Shown here in pieces: positions 20,258 to 32,100 of a DNA stretch of 64,000 bases (position 1 is the stretch's first letter; each line of letters starts with the position of its first letter). The notes beneath the pieces were generated by a model that did not search any database, had not been told where the DNA came from, and was given only the letters and a program-made list of their open reading frames with translations. Both the position numbers and the translations under genes were made by a program. This DNA is from Allolobophora icterica (Eukaryota > Annelida > Clitellata > Crassiclitellata > Lumbricidae): assembly GCA_963556255.1 (NCBI GenBank), contig OY744605.1:12219140-12283139 (forward strand), read 5' to 3'.

Positions 20258-21352
20258 TTAACATTTTAACGACGAGCTGCATTGGTTTCCCAGTCAATTA
20301 TCGTATTATCAATTATCAATTATTGGGTGCTTTCTTTGCTTTTTAATCGAGTGCACTGTACTAAATTTTGTGGTAGGCCTATCATTTCCCCATACAAATG
20401 TATAAATGCTAGCACTGTACAGGGGTCAGGGCTTGGACCAATCCACTTTTTGGCAGCCATTTCTGGACTTAAATTGCTTCATGCAGGGAACCGATTATTC
20501 AAATACGCAGATGATTGCTATTTGATAATTCCTGCCTCAAACATAACGACCACTGACTCTAAACTTGCCCACATAGCTGAATGGGCCAGAAATTGCAACT
20601 TGCGCTTAAACCATAGTAAGTCTTGTGAAATCATAATAAGGCGTCCTCGAACCAAAATTTTAGATACCCCTCCGCCCATTGTTGGGATCGTACGTGTAAA
20701 TGAAATAAAAATTTTGGGAGTCACTCTTTCTGAAAAAATTGGGTTCTCCTCGCACATTAACAACATCTGTTGTAAAGCTAAACAATCCTTTTTTGCTCTG
20801 CGAGTCCTGGTTTCGCATGGATTAACTGGAAGCCGCCTTCATGATGTTGTACGTTCCACCACAGTGGCACGAATGTTGTACTCATCTCCAGTCTGGTGGG
20901 GATTTTCCAATGGTCTTGAGAGAGAACGTCTCTCTGCCTTGATACGTAAGCTTAAGCGACAAGGGTATCTGCCAACTGATACTCCTACATTTGACCTGTT
21001 GTGTTCTAAGGCGGACGATGCTCTCTTTGCAGCAATCCTTCAGAACCCAGGGCATGTCCTCCATGATTTGCTCCCTCCGATACGATCTACCGGATATTAT
21101 CTTCGACCTCGCCGGCATAATCGCGAGATACCACGATGTGATCCTTTGACGGGGAAGGGTTACATTGCTAGATTACTGCATAAATGATAAGAAAACACTT
21201 GCTTTTTTAATTACTTATTTTATCATTTTTATTTCGATTTATTATTACTTCAATGTTTTACATTCAATGCTTCTAGCTTCTGTCCCATTGTGCGTTTGCT
21301 AATGGTGTAATAAAGAATATACTTACTTACTTACTTACCGTACACGCTCGTC
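20258..21352. mobile_element. TTAA micro-MITE (copy 2) split by a LINE insertion
   Basis: The left half, TTAACATTTTAACGACGAGC through CCCAGTC, ends near 20295. The right half resumes after the LINE tail as GTACACGCTCGTC...TTAA at about 21340-21360. The order matches the intact copies, so the LINE landed inside the MITE. Confidence 0.6.
20296..21337 (+). mobile_element. 5'-truncated CR1-type LINE, C-terminal RT frame open, (CTTA)n tail
   Basis: An open frame to the stop at 21185-21187 contains FKYADDCYLI (RT active-site YADD), NLRLNHSKS, ILGV, MLYSSPVWWGF and HVLHDLLPP, then a C-terminal LRPRRH. This is the second half of a CR1/L2-group ORF2. The element ends AATAAAGAATATACTTACTTACTTAC. Everything upstream of the RT palm is missing, so it cannot be autonomous. 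Confidence 0.85.
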
Positions 21353-21725
21353 AAATTAATCTGCAACATGCATGCTATTACCACAGACTTGCTGCAGAAG
21401 GTAATAAAATTACATTATTTCAGTAATTTCATTGGTTGTAACGCCCGCGTTCCATTCAGAAACAAGTTTTAGGCCTACTACCGCGCGGATAGGGCCTACG
21501 TACATGCTTTTGGATTATTTTTACTGCACTTTACCCCAATCAAATTTGGAAGAACCTCGCTGCTTTGATTTTTGTGACAATTAAACTGATGCAGATATAT
21601 TTTTAAAAACTGCATTCAATTTAGCCTAATTAACTCCCGAAATTAAATTTTACAGAAGTCGAAGGAACGATGCCTTTATGCTAACACAAAGGCTTCCACG
21701 GATGTAAATGCTCGCGACTTTAGGG

Positions 21726-22146
21726 CAGTGGCGGCGCCAGACACATTTTGTAACCAGGGCATAGCCAGAGCAGTCACACAAGTAACCAGCGCAGAGGGCG
21801 ATTTATGGAGAGCGCGGTAGCGCGAGCTTATGCATCCATGGTGACCATATAAGATCGCACTACCGCGCTTGCCATAAATCGCCCGAGGCAAAAGCACCAT
21901 TTTATTTGTCTAAAGGCCTAGTCAGGAGGTCACATGGGCGAAATCCCCCGAAAGCTGAACGCTTTTTGACATTTGTGAAGCAAAATTTAACATTTCAGTG
22001 AATTAAGTGAATTTATATCTCAGGATATAAATCATACAACATATATGCCCGAAAAAATTCTGGACAGGGCAAAAATTCTGGCAGGGCATCTACCAGGGCA
22101 AAGGCTTTTTTACCAGGGCATTTGCCTTGGTGTAGCGCCGCCCCTG
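21726..22146. mobile_element. 421-bp hAT-type MITE
   Basis: CAGTGGCGGCGCCA at the left end pairs with AGCGCCGCCCCTG at the right. The flanking 8-bp duplication CTTTAGGG lies at 21718-21725 and 22147-22154. ACCAGGGCAT units recur near the ends and GCGATTTATGG/CCATAAATCGC forms an internal hairpin. Confidence 0.93.
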
Positions 22147-22327
22147 CTTTAGGGCCTATAGGCTCGCATACGAGGGCGGGTGGGTGATAGTCTGCGCTGC
22201 CAGCTTTGATCGGTACCATACACGGGGTACAAAGCATAATCTCGAAATTTCAAAAGCTAAGCGCGTGGCACCATACAGCTTATTCATGGGCGCTGCGTCA
22301 GTCAGATGGGTTGTCCGGAGATACGAA

Positions 22328-23236
22328 CAGTGCGTCTGATTTGAAAATAGTAGGCGGGTTGAAAATCGATCGCGCTGGACCGGGTAGGCGAGCGATATGC
22401 GGTCGACCTCGGGAGCTTTTATGTACAGCGTATTATGTCTATCGTATTCGTAATTTTTCGTATCGCCGCATATAGTACTCATTTAGTAGATCTATCTCAC
22501 TTCAGTTCCGTTATCTGCGTAGGTCTCTTGAAGAGGCGCTATATAAATTCTCAGAATGAATGAACATTCACTAGGAATCTACCATTGACGTAAGATGACG
22601 TGTGACGGCTGATTTCACAAAGTTGGTTGAGCCTTCGGCATAGTACGTTGAACACTCATTTTAAGCTTGAACTTTCAGCCGGCAATCCATTCGAATTTTA
22701 TCATCGTGCTTTCTGCAGGACATGCAGTAAATTTTGTTCACGTCCGATGGTTTTCTATTTCGAATACATCGACATCGAACGAGTCGCCTAATTTCCATGA
22801 CAGATACGTACTCAACTGTACATTATTAGGCCCTATTATTCAATTTGCTCATTTTGGCCACCACTGTTGTTTGAAATAATTTCGGAAATTGGTGATGTTA
22901 CGGATGATGTCACGCAGCGTGAGGTGTCGGCCGTGTTGTTATGGCCAATCATATTGCACGAAATTGGAGTGACTAGTCAGCAGTAATTAGGACAGGTCAC
23001 GGCACGCATTCACCGCTGCCGCAAGTAAGTATATTAAATTAATCGCAATTAGTTAAATAAAATAATGGTCTGGCTCTATGTTCGTCTATCGTCTTGAAGT
23101 CTAACTCAAACTCAGCGAGCGACGACCGACGGTGAGAAGCCTTCGGCTAGGCGAGCGGTAAATCGCTCGCCGGTACCTTTGCTAGGCGAGCGACCAAGAA
23201 GAGCGATCGATCGCTCGCCTTAAATCAGACGCACTG
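22328..23236. mobile_element. 909-bp hAT-type MITE, family shared with 30315-31227
   Basis: Terminal inverted repeat CAGTGCGTCTGATTT; 8-bp duplication GATACGAA at 22320-22327 and 23237-23244. Subterminal regions contain GGCGAGCG/CGATCGATCG motifs. An L2 tail (AGAGGCGCTATATAAATTC with GAATGAAT) sits inside at 22525-22565. Confidence 0.94.
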
Positions 23237-23554
23237 GATACGAAATGAACAAAGTCCGGTTGTCAGAAAACATATTTACATTCCAGTTCGCTAGAGACGC
23301 CAGTGAACAAGCTGGACCCCTGCGCTTGGCCTTCGAATGGCACTTAACAGTTTGGAGATCACGATTAGGGTGACAGATACCTTAGAATAAAAAATCCACG
23401 TTTTCGGCTGGACTTCTCCCAATTCCACACCTTTTAAATCTGCTACCCTTCATTTCTTGATTTTTCCTGTTCTTTGCTTTGTCGAGTTTTATCATACATT
23501 TCTCAACATTTCCATGGGCAACCCTCGGCAAAGGAGGTTATATGGCGTGCCCCT

Positions 23555-24215
23555 TAAATTATGGGCGTCCGCAGGAATTTTTGTAGGGGTGCACATTTTT
23601 TTACAGAGGACAAACTCTTGTAGGGGAGGGGGGAACAAAATGACCTTTTTGCATAGAATAGCTGAACACCAGTGGTGTAGTCCTAAAAAATGAAGTGGGG
23701 GAACGCCTGGAAATTGAAGTAGCAAGGACTAGCAACTGTAGCAAAAAGTGCAATCTTGCAAGAATTTTGTATAGTGTGAGCGCTGCTATTTTTGAAACTG
23801 TTAAATGTAAAAAATAACAAAAAAATTAATAAACACATATATAAATATATCTGCGAAACTGCGAAAGGCTCCAGTAAGTAAGCAGTTGAAACTGTGAGTC
23901 TTGAAGTCTTCTTTGTTCATTTATTTCAGCAGAAATGCTGCAAAATAGTGAGGGATCGCGTTCCCTCCCTGGAAAAAAGTGCGGGAACGGCGTTCCCCGC
24001 GTTCCCGCCCCACTACACCACTGCTGAACACGGAACAACTTTAAAAATAAATAATGGTCAAGGATTTTACCTAAGCAATTAAGTGTTTCTTGCATTGAAA
24101 ATCATGTTGGAATTGTTGTAATAATCATAATACTCAAGATTTTAATTTTGTAAAATATGTCCAAAATCCAGGTGGCAAATGCCCCTTTACCCCCTCCGTA
24201 CGCCCATGATCGTAA
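23555..24215. repeat. Dispersed inverted-repeat element with ATGGGCGTCCG ends
   Basis: Ends ATGGGCGTCCGCAGG and CCCTCCGTACGCCCAT are inverted. The right-hand 110 bp (AATAATCATAATACTCAAGA onward) is repeated at 56265-56372. The 354-bp hAT MITE is nested inside. Confidence 0.65.
23670..24023. mobile_element. 354-bp hAT-type MITE
   Basis: CAGTGGTGTAGT at the left pairs with ACTACACCACTG at the right. The 8-bp duplication CTGAACAC lies at 23662-23669 and 24024-24031. GGGAACGC motifs lie near both ends. Confidence 0.93.
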
Positions 24216-25071
24216 CGGTGGCGTCTGGTCACCACCACTTTCACACGATCTTTTGGCCTTGTGTTCAAATATTTTTTGTGAAATGACAGTATTATTTTGC
24301 AGTAAGTTGAAGCGACTGTTTAGTTCTACTGTGGTCTGTGTTGAAAACACATTAACAGTTGTGAAACTACTTTGTATCTGCGTGTGACATTTCAGTTGCA
24401 GACAAAGCATACTAAATTAGTATATAGTGGATGGGAAAGGAGGAAGAATGGAAGGGGACAGGGAGAAGGGAATTGGTCACTATCACTTTCTGGACAAAGT
24501 CACACCCTGGCTGTAGTCATACCACCATGTCATTCCTGCGACGTGGTGGTATGAGAAGTAGCATATGGCCAACATGTCCCGGATTCTGACCTGGCACTAG
24601 AACAGACCAAACAACCTGGCTGTTGCAGACTTGATTTGAACAGTGCCAATGAATGAGTTGGTCTTCCTGACGTGTCTTTTGTGAGGTGCTGAGAAATTTC
24701 AGAGATTTACATTCACATTACATTACAATGGTGTGGAACTCTAAGGTTATGTGGTACGTATTTGTGGCATAATTTTAATATTTTGCCCAAGATCGAGGAT
24801 AGAAACACTGTTAAAGATCGAATCAGACAACACTAGCTCATATATACAACCCTACAGGTCTCCAAAACGTTTCAGTCTGAGAAAAACCCTTCGGTTACCT
24901 TACCTCTTCAGCTCTTTTGTGAGCTTCAATGCAGAGAAACATTTTAAAATGGTCCTAAAAGGACAATTAGTAAAAATGTTGAATGCACAACCTCAAGTAA
25001 ACGCGACCTGGTCATGCACAAAGCAGGTCAAAGCATGCACCAAACTTAATACAATCCAATCTTTAAAAAAA
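24216..25071. other. DR1 3' flank; an L2 tail and no other gene seen
   Basis: Contains a probable L2-type tail at 24660-24728 (GAGGTGCTGAGAAATTTC then ATTACATTACA). The reverse complement of TTTAAT at 24775 gives a variant ATTAAA polyadenylation signal about 290 bp past the DR1 stop. Nothing else was recognised. Confidence 0.4.
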
Positions 25072-27452
25072 CTAATTGTAATCATCATCGTCTTCAGTAG
25101 CATGTGCAGCAACTTCTGTTGTCTGCTGCTGAAGCTGTTGTTGTTGTTGCTGCTGTAGCTGTTGCTGCATCTGCTGCCACTCCTGCTGTTGCATCTGAGC
25201 CATTTCTATTCTTGCCTGTGGATGAGTAAAATATACATATTTACACGCATATTCATACACAGTGTACCGATAAAAATCTACTTCTTAAAAATACAAATAT
25301 ATAAAAAGTACCCTTACATCGATACCGTTAAACTTTTGGGATGAATTCATACATTAACATGATAAAACTATGTCATTAAAAATAATGATAATAATAATAT
25401 TATTAAAAATACTATTTATTACTAATACAATATAAAAGCTCAATAATAATAGCCTTAGACATTCGTGCGAGTGGTACAGTTGCTTGAAATGGCAAATGCT
25501 GGTGGAAACAGGCAATACAGTTCCCAAAATCTGGATTCAATGGCCTAATGCTAAAGAAAGCGACAGAGGATTCCCCCCAAAGGGGTTTTTGCCAAATTAG
25601 CATGCAGATACTCTGCACATAAAGGCCAGTATGGAAACAGTTAACAGCACAGATGATGACTAATAGCACTCCAAAATGCTCTAAGGCAATAACAACTGAA
25701 GATGTCTACATGCTTCTGAAACTAAATACTTTCTGTTGGCAAATGTTTACATTAATTAACTCCCATAACAACACCACTCCTCTCGATGCTCGGCTTCCTC
25801 CTTCAGTTCACTGTATCCATCCAGCCCAGCAGAATATGTCTAGGCCTTCCTCTCATTCTCTTTCCCTCCATGATAGCACTCAGAGAAGTAGAGAATCCCC
25901 TCTCAGTATGTGATCAATCCACTTCCTCCGTCTCTCTGCAATAGAAGCCGTAAGAGATCTCTCGTCTTTCACCTTATACAGCACAGGGTCTCTTATTTGT
26001 TTTATGCATAGTCCGCCTAATATTTTCCATCCTGCAGCCTATCCACATCTATGCATGTATGAGGACGCTTCATACAATGCATTTAACTCTTTAACTACGA
26101 GAAAAATTAGTTTTTCATACATTTTTTCTACAAGCTCGTCATTAAAGTGTTAACATACCTCACAAAGCATGGCTAACAAAAGTTACCAACCTGTGCGAAC
26201 AGTTCTTGCTGCTGTCGCAGTAACTCCTCCTCAGGAATTCCTAGATGCTCTAGCTTGCTCTTTTTTCGTCTTTTGCTTGTAGCCACCGCTTTGGCTTCCT
26301 GTAGAACAGCCTGTGCCTCTTCTTTGTACGGACCAAAGCCTAGGCTGTCTAATGCTAGACACAAAAACAAATCCAGTGAAAGAGAGTGCTTTGTTCTTGT
26401 CTTGACCAGACACATAGGACACAGCTGTCTGTGATAGTGCATGGTAACACCAGAAGGCCAAATAAGGGGAAAATGCATAACAGTAGGGGATGCTCAGAGC
26501 GAGGAAGGGGCAGTTCTGCTTCACAAGAATTCCTAGATACAAAAGACTGTTTTGCTCTAAAAATTACACTACTGATAATAATAATAATATAATAATAATA
26601 ACAATAATAATGATAATAACATCCATCTTTAATTGTTTATTTACAAGCTCACTGACAAACTGCAGTAATTTACATTGAAACATGAAAGTACAATTATCAA
26701 GATCTTAATTAAACACATGTCTTGGCAGCCTGTTAGGCACCCGCTCAATTCACTGCTGTCACACCTAGGAAGTGTCAGGCTATGGGTAAGGAACTGCATC
26801 TTTTCAGGATCTTATGTTTTTTAGGATCTTATGTTCTTCATGCAAGAGTGTTACCATTCAACTACCCCCTCCCACATGCATAAAAACATATACAACACGG
26901 CCTCCTTAATATCCTGTTTTCTTTTGAAGAACCACCTCATAACGAAGTTGTGCCATAATGAGATCATTTCTAAGGCTGAACTGAAGTTTGGATCCATGTC
27001 CTGATCGATTAATCAGATTTATCATATGCTAAGTGTCATATCAGAATTTAAGTTATAATTTATAATAAAGCATATTATAGAGAGAGTTTGTTGCCTTCAC
27101 AGATGTAACTTGCATGAAGAAATAGGGGGCTTAAAAACAGCTAAAGTACATCCTTTATAACCTAGCCCTACGATGCAGCCATGAACTGTTAGCTGCTTAA
27201 GTTCTTTAGCCTTGGTAAAAAAAACAGCACAAACTTACCACTTAAAACATGTTCTGGAGAAATTGTCTTCTTCATCTGTTTATTACACAGTTCATTGGCT
27301 TCTGACGATATTAAATGAATAAACTCGGTACAACAATTCAAGATAAGTTCACGAGCGTCATTTGCTACTCGCACATTGGGTGCAAGTTCTTTTATAAATT
27401 TGTTCAGTGAAGCCCGTGGAATGCTGAGCTCGTCATCATCTCGTTCTGCCAT
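25072..27452 (-). CDS. DR1: DR1 / NC2-beta, complete, three coding exons
   Basis: Exons 27239-27452, 26191-26354 and 25072-25215 join in phase to 173 codons plus stop, close to the 176 residues of human DR1. Residues about 8-90 form the H2B-like histone fold (SIPRASLNKFIKELAPNVRV, NCCTEFIHLISSEANELCNK, KKTISPEHVL, LDSLGF). This is followed by the conserved LGIPEEELLRQQQELFAQ. The C-terminal exon is Gln-rich and ends EDDDDYN. DR1 pairs with DRAP1 (NC2-alpha) to bind TBP on promoters and block TFIIA/TFIIB entry; it is also an ATAC complex subunit. Donors are AAGTG/GTAAGT and CACAG/GTTGGT; acceptors are GTGTCTAG and ATCCACAG. The start ATG fits MAERDDDELSIPR. Confidence 0.97.
26083..26153. mobile_element. 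71-bp TTAA-flanked micro-MITE, copy 3
   Basis: TTAACTCTTTAACTACGAG on the left and CTCGTCATTAAAGTGTTAA on the right; exactly the same length as copy 1. It lies in DR1 intron 2. Confidence 0.75.
26573..26770 (-). repeat. Dispersed (TAA)n-tailed repeat, DR1 intron 1
   Basis: Same order of blocks as 7030-7290: ATAATAATAATA, TTTATTTACAAG, CTGCAGTAATTTACA and GGCAGCCTGTTAGGCACCC. Confidence 0.65.
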
Positions 27453-28405
27453 TTCAGTAATATGAACGTTATTTTACTGCAGCTCGGACCAAATATTACC
27501 TGTCAAACAAATCAACAGTTTAATGTAACGACTGAACTGTTTAGGCTAAACTATTTAATGTAAAAGTACATGTAAAAGTACTTAAATTAAACGTAAATTC
27601 TCAACGTCAGAGAGACACAACACTACTTAATTTTTTGTAACAAGCTGTATACAATTTTAGAGAAATGTTTACAGTAGCCTATTGGGCGATATTAGGTTAC
27701 CCGAACACTAATTTTTCGATATATGAACCGACAACACCTAAAATTATCATATTTAGCCAAAAACTCTCACGTCCATTTAGCATCACAATGCAATTAAGCA
27801 TTTTTAATTAGGCCTGTCTTCACTTTTGACAAGTTAAATTGAACAAGCAAGAGATTTTCAAGCCCTACATTGCTACCAGGTCGCACTGTTCATCGATCAA
27901 ATCGAGTCTAAGAAGCGCAGTTTAACAACAAGCAGGCAGTAAATTACGAACCTAAAGTAACTATCGTCTAGACGTAGAAGTTCAGTTAAAAGTTTTTTCC
28001 TGAAGAAAATTATAACAACAAAAAAAGACTTAATCCATTTACACAAAATCAAGGACCTAACAATCCATACCGCACAACACCATCGATATATGTTAGAATC
28101 CTTGCTCTTAGGTCAAGATTTATTATAGTAGCATAGACCAATAAACTCATCAAATAATAATAAACACTGCCAAACATCATAAGACGTCGTCGGAACAAAG
28201 TTGAGGCCAGATATATAAGAATATCAATAGGTCTATTTATGAATATTGATGCTACTAATTAATATTAATAGGTCCTTGAAATAGCCACGTTTAGGTGCAT
28301 TTAGTAAGGCGCTACATAAATAATCAGATGCCCGAAATTTGAGATTTCTTCAGCGCCGAAATATCGCCGGAACCAGCTTATTCACGCTCAGTGGAAACAA
28401 AATTG
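27453..28405. other. DR1/TMEM9 divergent intergenic region, left part
   Basis: This must hold the DR1 promoter and 5' UTR. It is AT-rich. A short L2-like tail remnant lies at 28300-28335 (AAGGCGCTACATAAATAATC). No conserved element is recognised. Confidence 0.35.
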
Positions 28406-28417
28406 ATAAGCAGAAGG

Positions 28418-28633
28418 TTGTTGTATATCGGCTTAACGACACTTTTTCATATCGAAGATGATCAGTGTCGGAGGCAGAGTACAACCTCGTACTCCACGTT
28501 TATATTGCGACCGAGCCACCCGCAGTAAAGATCCGAGAAATTAATCTCTGAGAAACCGACCGACCGGGAATCGAACCCGGGCCGCCGGCGTGGCTAGCGG
28601 GCTACAAACCCACTCGGCCACTCAGGATCTCCT
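28418..28633 (-). mobile_element. 216-bp tRNA-derived SINE with 12-bp target duplication
   Basis: Read on the minus strand it starts with a tRNA-like head: A box TGGCCGAGTGGG, then B box GGTTCGATTCCC. It ends GTTAAGCCGATATACAACAA. The flanking direct repeat ATAAGCAGAAGG lies at 28406-28417 and 28634-28645. The body lacks cloverleaf pairing of a functional tRNA. Confidence 0.88.
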
Positions 28634-28664
28634 ATAAGCAGAAGGGGTCCATCACAGTATTTAT

Positions 28665-28855
28665 ACTGTGGGTCCATAGAGTAGTGGTAACATCAAAGAT
28701 CTTAGAGTCGTAGTCTACGACTCTTGCATGGCTGCCGTGTACAGTTAATTCGACTCCTGTAATAGCTTGTGATAATCCGTTCATACTGATTTGTAATCAT
28801 ACTGCGTTATTGTCAGTTTGAAGATATTAAACGAAGATTATTATTATTATTATTA
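28665..28855 (+). mobile_element. SINE of a second tRNA-derived family, (ATT)n tail
   Basis: ATAGAGTAGTGGTAACA (A-box like) and TTCGACTCCTGTAA (B-box like) are followed by a shared 3' part ending in (ATT)n. It is homologous to the copies at 48340 and 54958 but more diverged. Confidence 0.7.
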
Positions 28856-28889
28856 CTTCATTTACTATTTTCATTCCCTCTACGACGTC

Positions 28890-28995
28890 TACGTAACCAT
28901 CGACATATATAGGTCGATGTACGTAACATTGTAAAGCGCTGTGCGTTTGTTAGCGTTCGTTAAAGAATATACTTACTGACTTACTTACGATCAAT
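28890..28995 (+). repeat. LINE 3' tail remnant with (CTTA)n
   Basis: GCGTTTGTTAGCGTTCGTTAAAGAATATACTTAC resembles the end of the LINE at 20296-21337 (GCGTTTGCTAATGG...AAAGAATATACTTAC). Confidence 0.6.
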
Positions 28996-29151
28996 TTGGA
29001 GTCGGCCGTTGACAGCCGATGTTAGCTAGCCGCTTGATCGTCAGTTGTTAAAATAATGTCAGCTGAAAAGAATTGACGGACATTTTATTTGTTAGGATCC
29101 TTCGCTGAAATCGTTCGTAGAAAAAAATGTGAATTTAAAGCTTCTTAAACA

Positions 29152-32100
29152 ATGAACGGACTTATTGTTGTTACATTAGAAATTGTATTAGTTACAGTTT
29201 TCTGTGCTGTGTGTGTGCAGGTTAGTGTTCGTCTTGGTGGTATCATCTTTAAGAACTTGTCATTGTGCTGATAAGACGTAATGTGTGGAGATAACAATTT
29301 ACTCACCGTCATGTTATTGTGATCATTAATCCTCAGCAACAAAATTCGCAGTTTCGTTTAGTTTAGGCTACAGAAATGTCCAATCAATGTTTGTGCGCCC
29401 ATCTGGTGGGCGTGTCCGTTACTGCGTGTAGTATGGTGTGGTTTTTGCAATTACCCTGTCTTCCTTTCTGACCCTTGGAACTAAACCTAGAACCGAACTT
29501 GATCCGAACTGCCATATAAAATTTTGGTTTAACCCCTTTACCGTGGAATAAATTTTTTTAATATTTTCCACACATGTGTAATTATTTTTAGGTTGTCATC
29601 ACAACAATGCATGCGATTAAAGAATGACTGGTATTTGTATTTGTAATAATCCACAAGTCTTTCTTTGCTCTGGGAAACTTAGAAGTGAACATAATATACT
29701 AATTTAGTAAAAGAAATTGGTCCTTTAGTGGTTCTGTTGAATTTATCTAGCACCAGTTTAGTAGGCATATAATCGCTTTGTATGATAAATACCAAAGCAT
29801 GGTGGCAGTCTCTACAAAAGTATCTTTCCTCTGAGAAATATTAAAGTCAACCTAATATACTAATTTTGTAAAACAAATGGGCCTTTAGTTGTCCTGGTGA
29901 ATTTATATAGTGCCAGTTTAGTACATGTTCCTATAAATGCTAAGAGCTGACGCGTCCCGAAGTCATCTCTCGACCACGCAAACGGCGCAGTTTCTGGCTA
30001 TCATTACTGTCATCATTTTCTGACAAATCACCATTATTAGAACTAGAACTTTGTACGAAATCATCATCACTGTCTAACTCTGAGAAACTATCATCACTTT
30101 CAAGCAATAAACGATGTATTACTTGGTTAGATAAACCATGCTTGCGACCCATCGAACTCCGTTGCGACCAACCATTTTTTTACTAGAAACCATGTTTATA
30201 TAATTATTTTTAGATCGCCCGACCTAATTTACAATATGGAAAGCCGTTATTACAATCGTGAAACATTATTATATTTTGCTATTCCCATTAGGACGAGTTT
30301 ATTCGCGATACACGCAGTGCGTCTGATTTGAAAATAGTAGGCGGGTTGAAAATCGATCGCGCTTGATCGAGTAGGCGAGCGATATGCGGTCGATCTCGGG
30401 AGCTCTTGTGTACAGCGTATTTTGTGTATCGTATTCGCAATTTTTCGTATCGCTGCATATAGTACTCATCTAGTAGGCCTACCTCACTTCAGTTCCGTTA
30501 TCTGAGTAGGTATCTTGAAGAGGCGCTATAAAAATTCTCTGAATGAATGAATGAATGAATGAACATTCACTAGAAACACAGCCTACCACTGACGTAAGAT
30601 GAAGTGTGACGGCTGATTTTTTGGTTGAACCTTCGGCATACGTTGAACACTCATTTTTGGCTTGACCTTTCAGTCGTCAATCCATTCGAATTTTATCGGC
30701 GTGATTTCGGCAGGACTTGCAGTACATTTTGTTCACAGTTCGACGATTTTCTATCTCGACTACATCGACATCGAACGAGTCGCCTAATTTCCATGACAGA
30801 TACGTGCTCAACTGTATATTATTGTTCGTCTTACTCATCTTCTCCGCCATTGTTGTTCAAAATAATATCCGAAATTGGTGATGTTACGGATGATGCCGCA
30901 CGGCGTGAGGTGCCGGCAGTGTTGTTATGGTCAATTATATTGCACGAAATTGGAGCCATCAGTCAGCAGTAGGCTAATTAGGACAGGTCACGTCACGCAT
31001 TCACCGCTAAGCAAATTAAAGTAATCTCAATTAGGTAAATAAAATAATGGTTCCAGGATCGTCTATCGTCTTGGAGTCTAACTCAAACTCAGCGATCGAG
31101 CGACGACCGACTGTCACCGACGGTGAGAAGCCTTCGACTAGGCGAGCGGTAAATCGCTCGCCGGTACCTTTGCATGGCGAGCGACCAAGGAGAGCGATCG
31201 ATCGCTCGCCTTAAATCAGACGCACTGGATACACGGCGAGTAAATAGACGCATAGCGTGCGGACGAGTTAACTCGGGGATCACGCTGCACAATAAGTTCC
31301 CGCTGGACGAGTTAACTCGGGGATCACGGTAAAGGGGTTAAGTGAGTGCCTGTGAAGAAGCTGGTTCCTGCGACCTAGCTAAAGTTCTTTTGTGCTAACA
31401 AATCTTCAGATTGTGGTTATTAGTAACTGTTGCAGTAAGGCCTCAGTATGCAAATCAAAGATTGTTAGAGGAAGTAGGAAATATTCCTAAGGAGAAATAA
31501 CTGTATTGGTTCTAGAAGTCACTGCAGTGATTATAACACAGATAAAATCTCCTTGGATTGCAATGAACCCACTTTCTTGCACTTGCCAAATATAAAGAAA
31601 AACCCACCTCCTTGTTCTGTTTATACATACAAAATCAGACAAGAATCCACAGTTATGTTTTGTGGTACACACCAAATCAACAGTGTTGAGTGTTTTGATT
31701 TGTTAGGGTCAGTACGATGATGTTAGATGCAAATGCGTGTGTCCCTCGGTTACGCAGACGAACGGCACAGGACAGAGTCGGAAGATTTTTGTGAAATCGT
31801 TTCATGAGCCATCCAAATGGTACTTGTTTATGAGCCATCTAAATGGTACTTTTTTATGAGCCATCTAATGGTACTTTTTCACAAGTGATCCATATGGTAC
31901 TTTTGCATTTGTGTGCCATCTAAATGGTACTTTTTCATGAGCCATTTAAGTGGTACTTTTTAATGAGCCATCTAAATGGTACATTTTCATGAGCCATCTA
32001 AATGGTACATTTTCATGATCCTTCTAAATGGTACTTTAAGTCTGTTGTAATCTAAACTAATCTGGAAATTTCTGTAACAATGTCATAATGCACAAGGCAT

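Larger units (their letters stand above)
29533..31337. mobile_element. 1,805-bp piggyBac-type element in TMEM9 intron 1
   Basis: TTAA precedes CCCCTTTACCGTG at the left, and CACGGTAAAGGGG precedes TTAA at the right. The TTAA copies lie at 29529-29532 and 31338-31341. GAGTTAACTCGGGGATCAC is repeated near the right end. It contains only a transposase N-terminal remnant, so it is non-autonomous, and it hosts a nested hAT MITE. Confidence 0.9.

Noticed and set aside
28550..28633. A functional tRNA gene
   Set aside because: A and B boxes are present, but it lies inside a 216-bp unit with a target duplication and a SINE body, so it is a SINE head.
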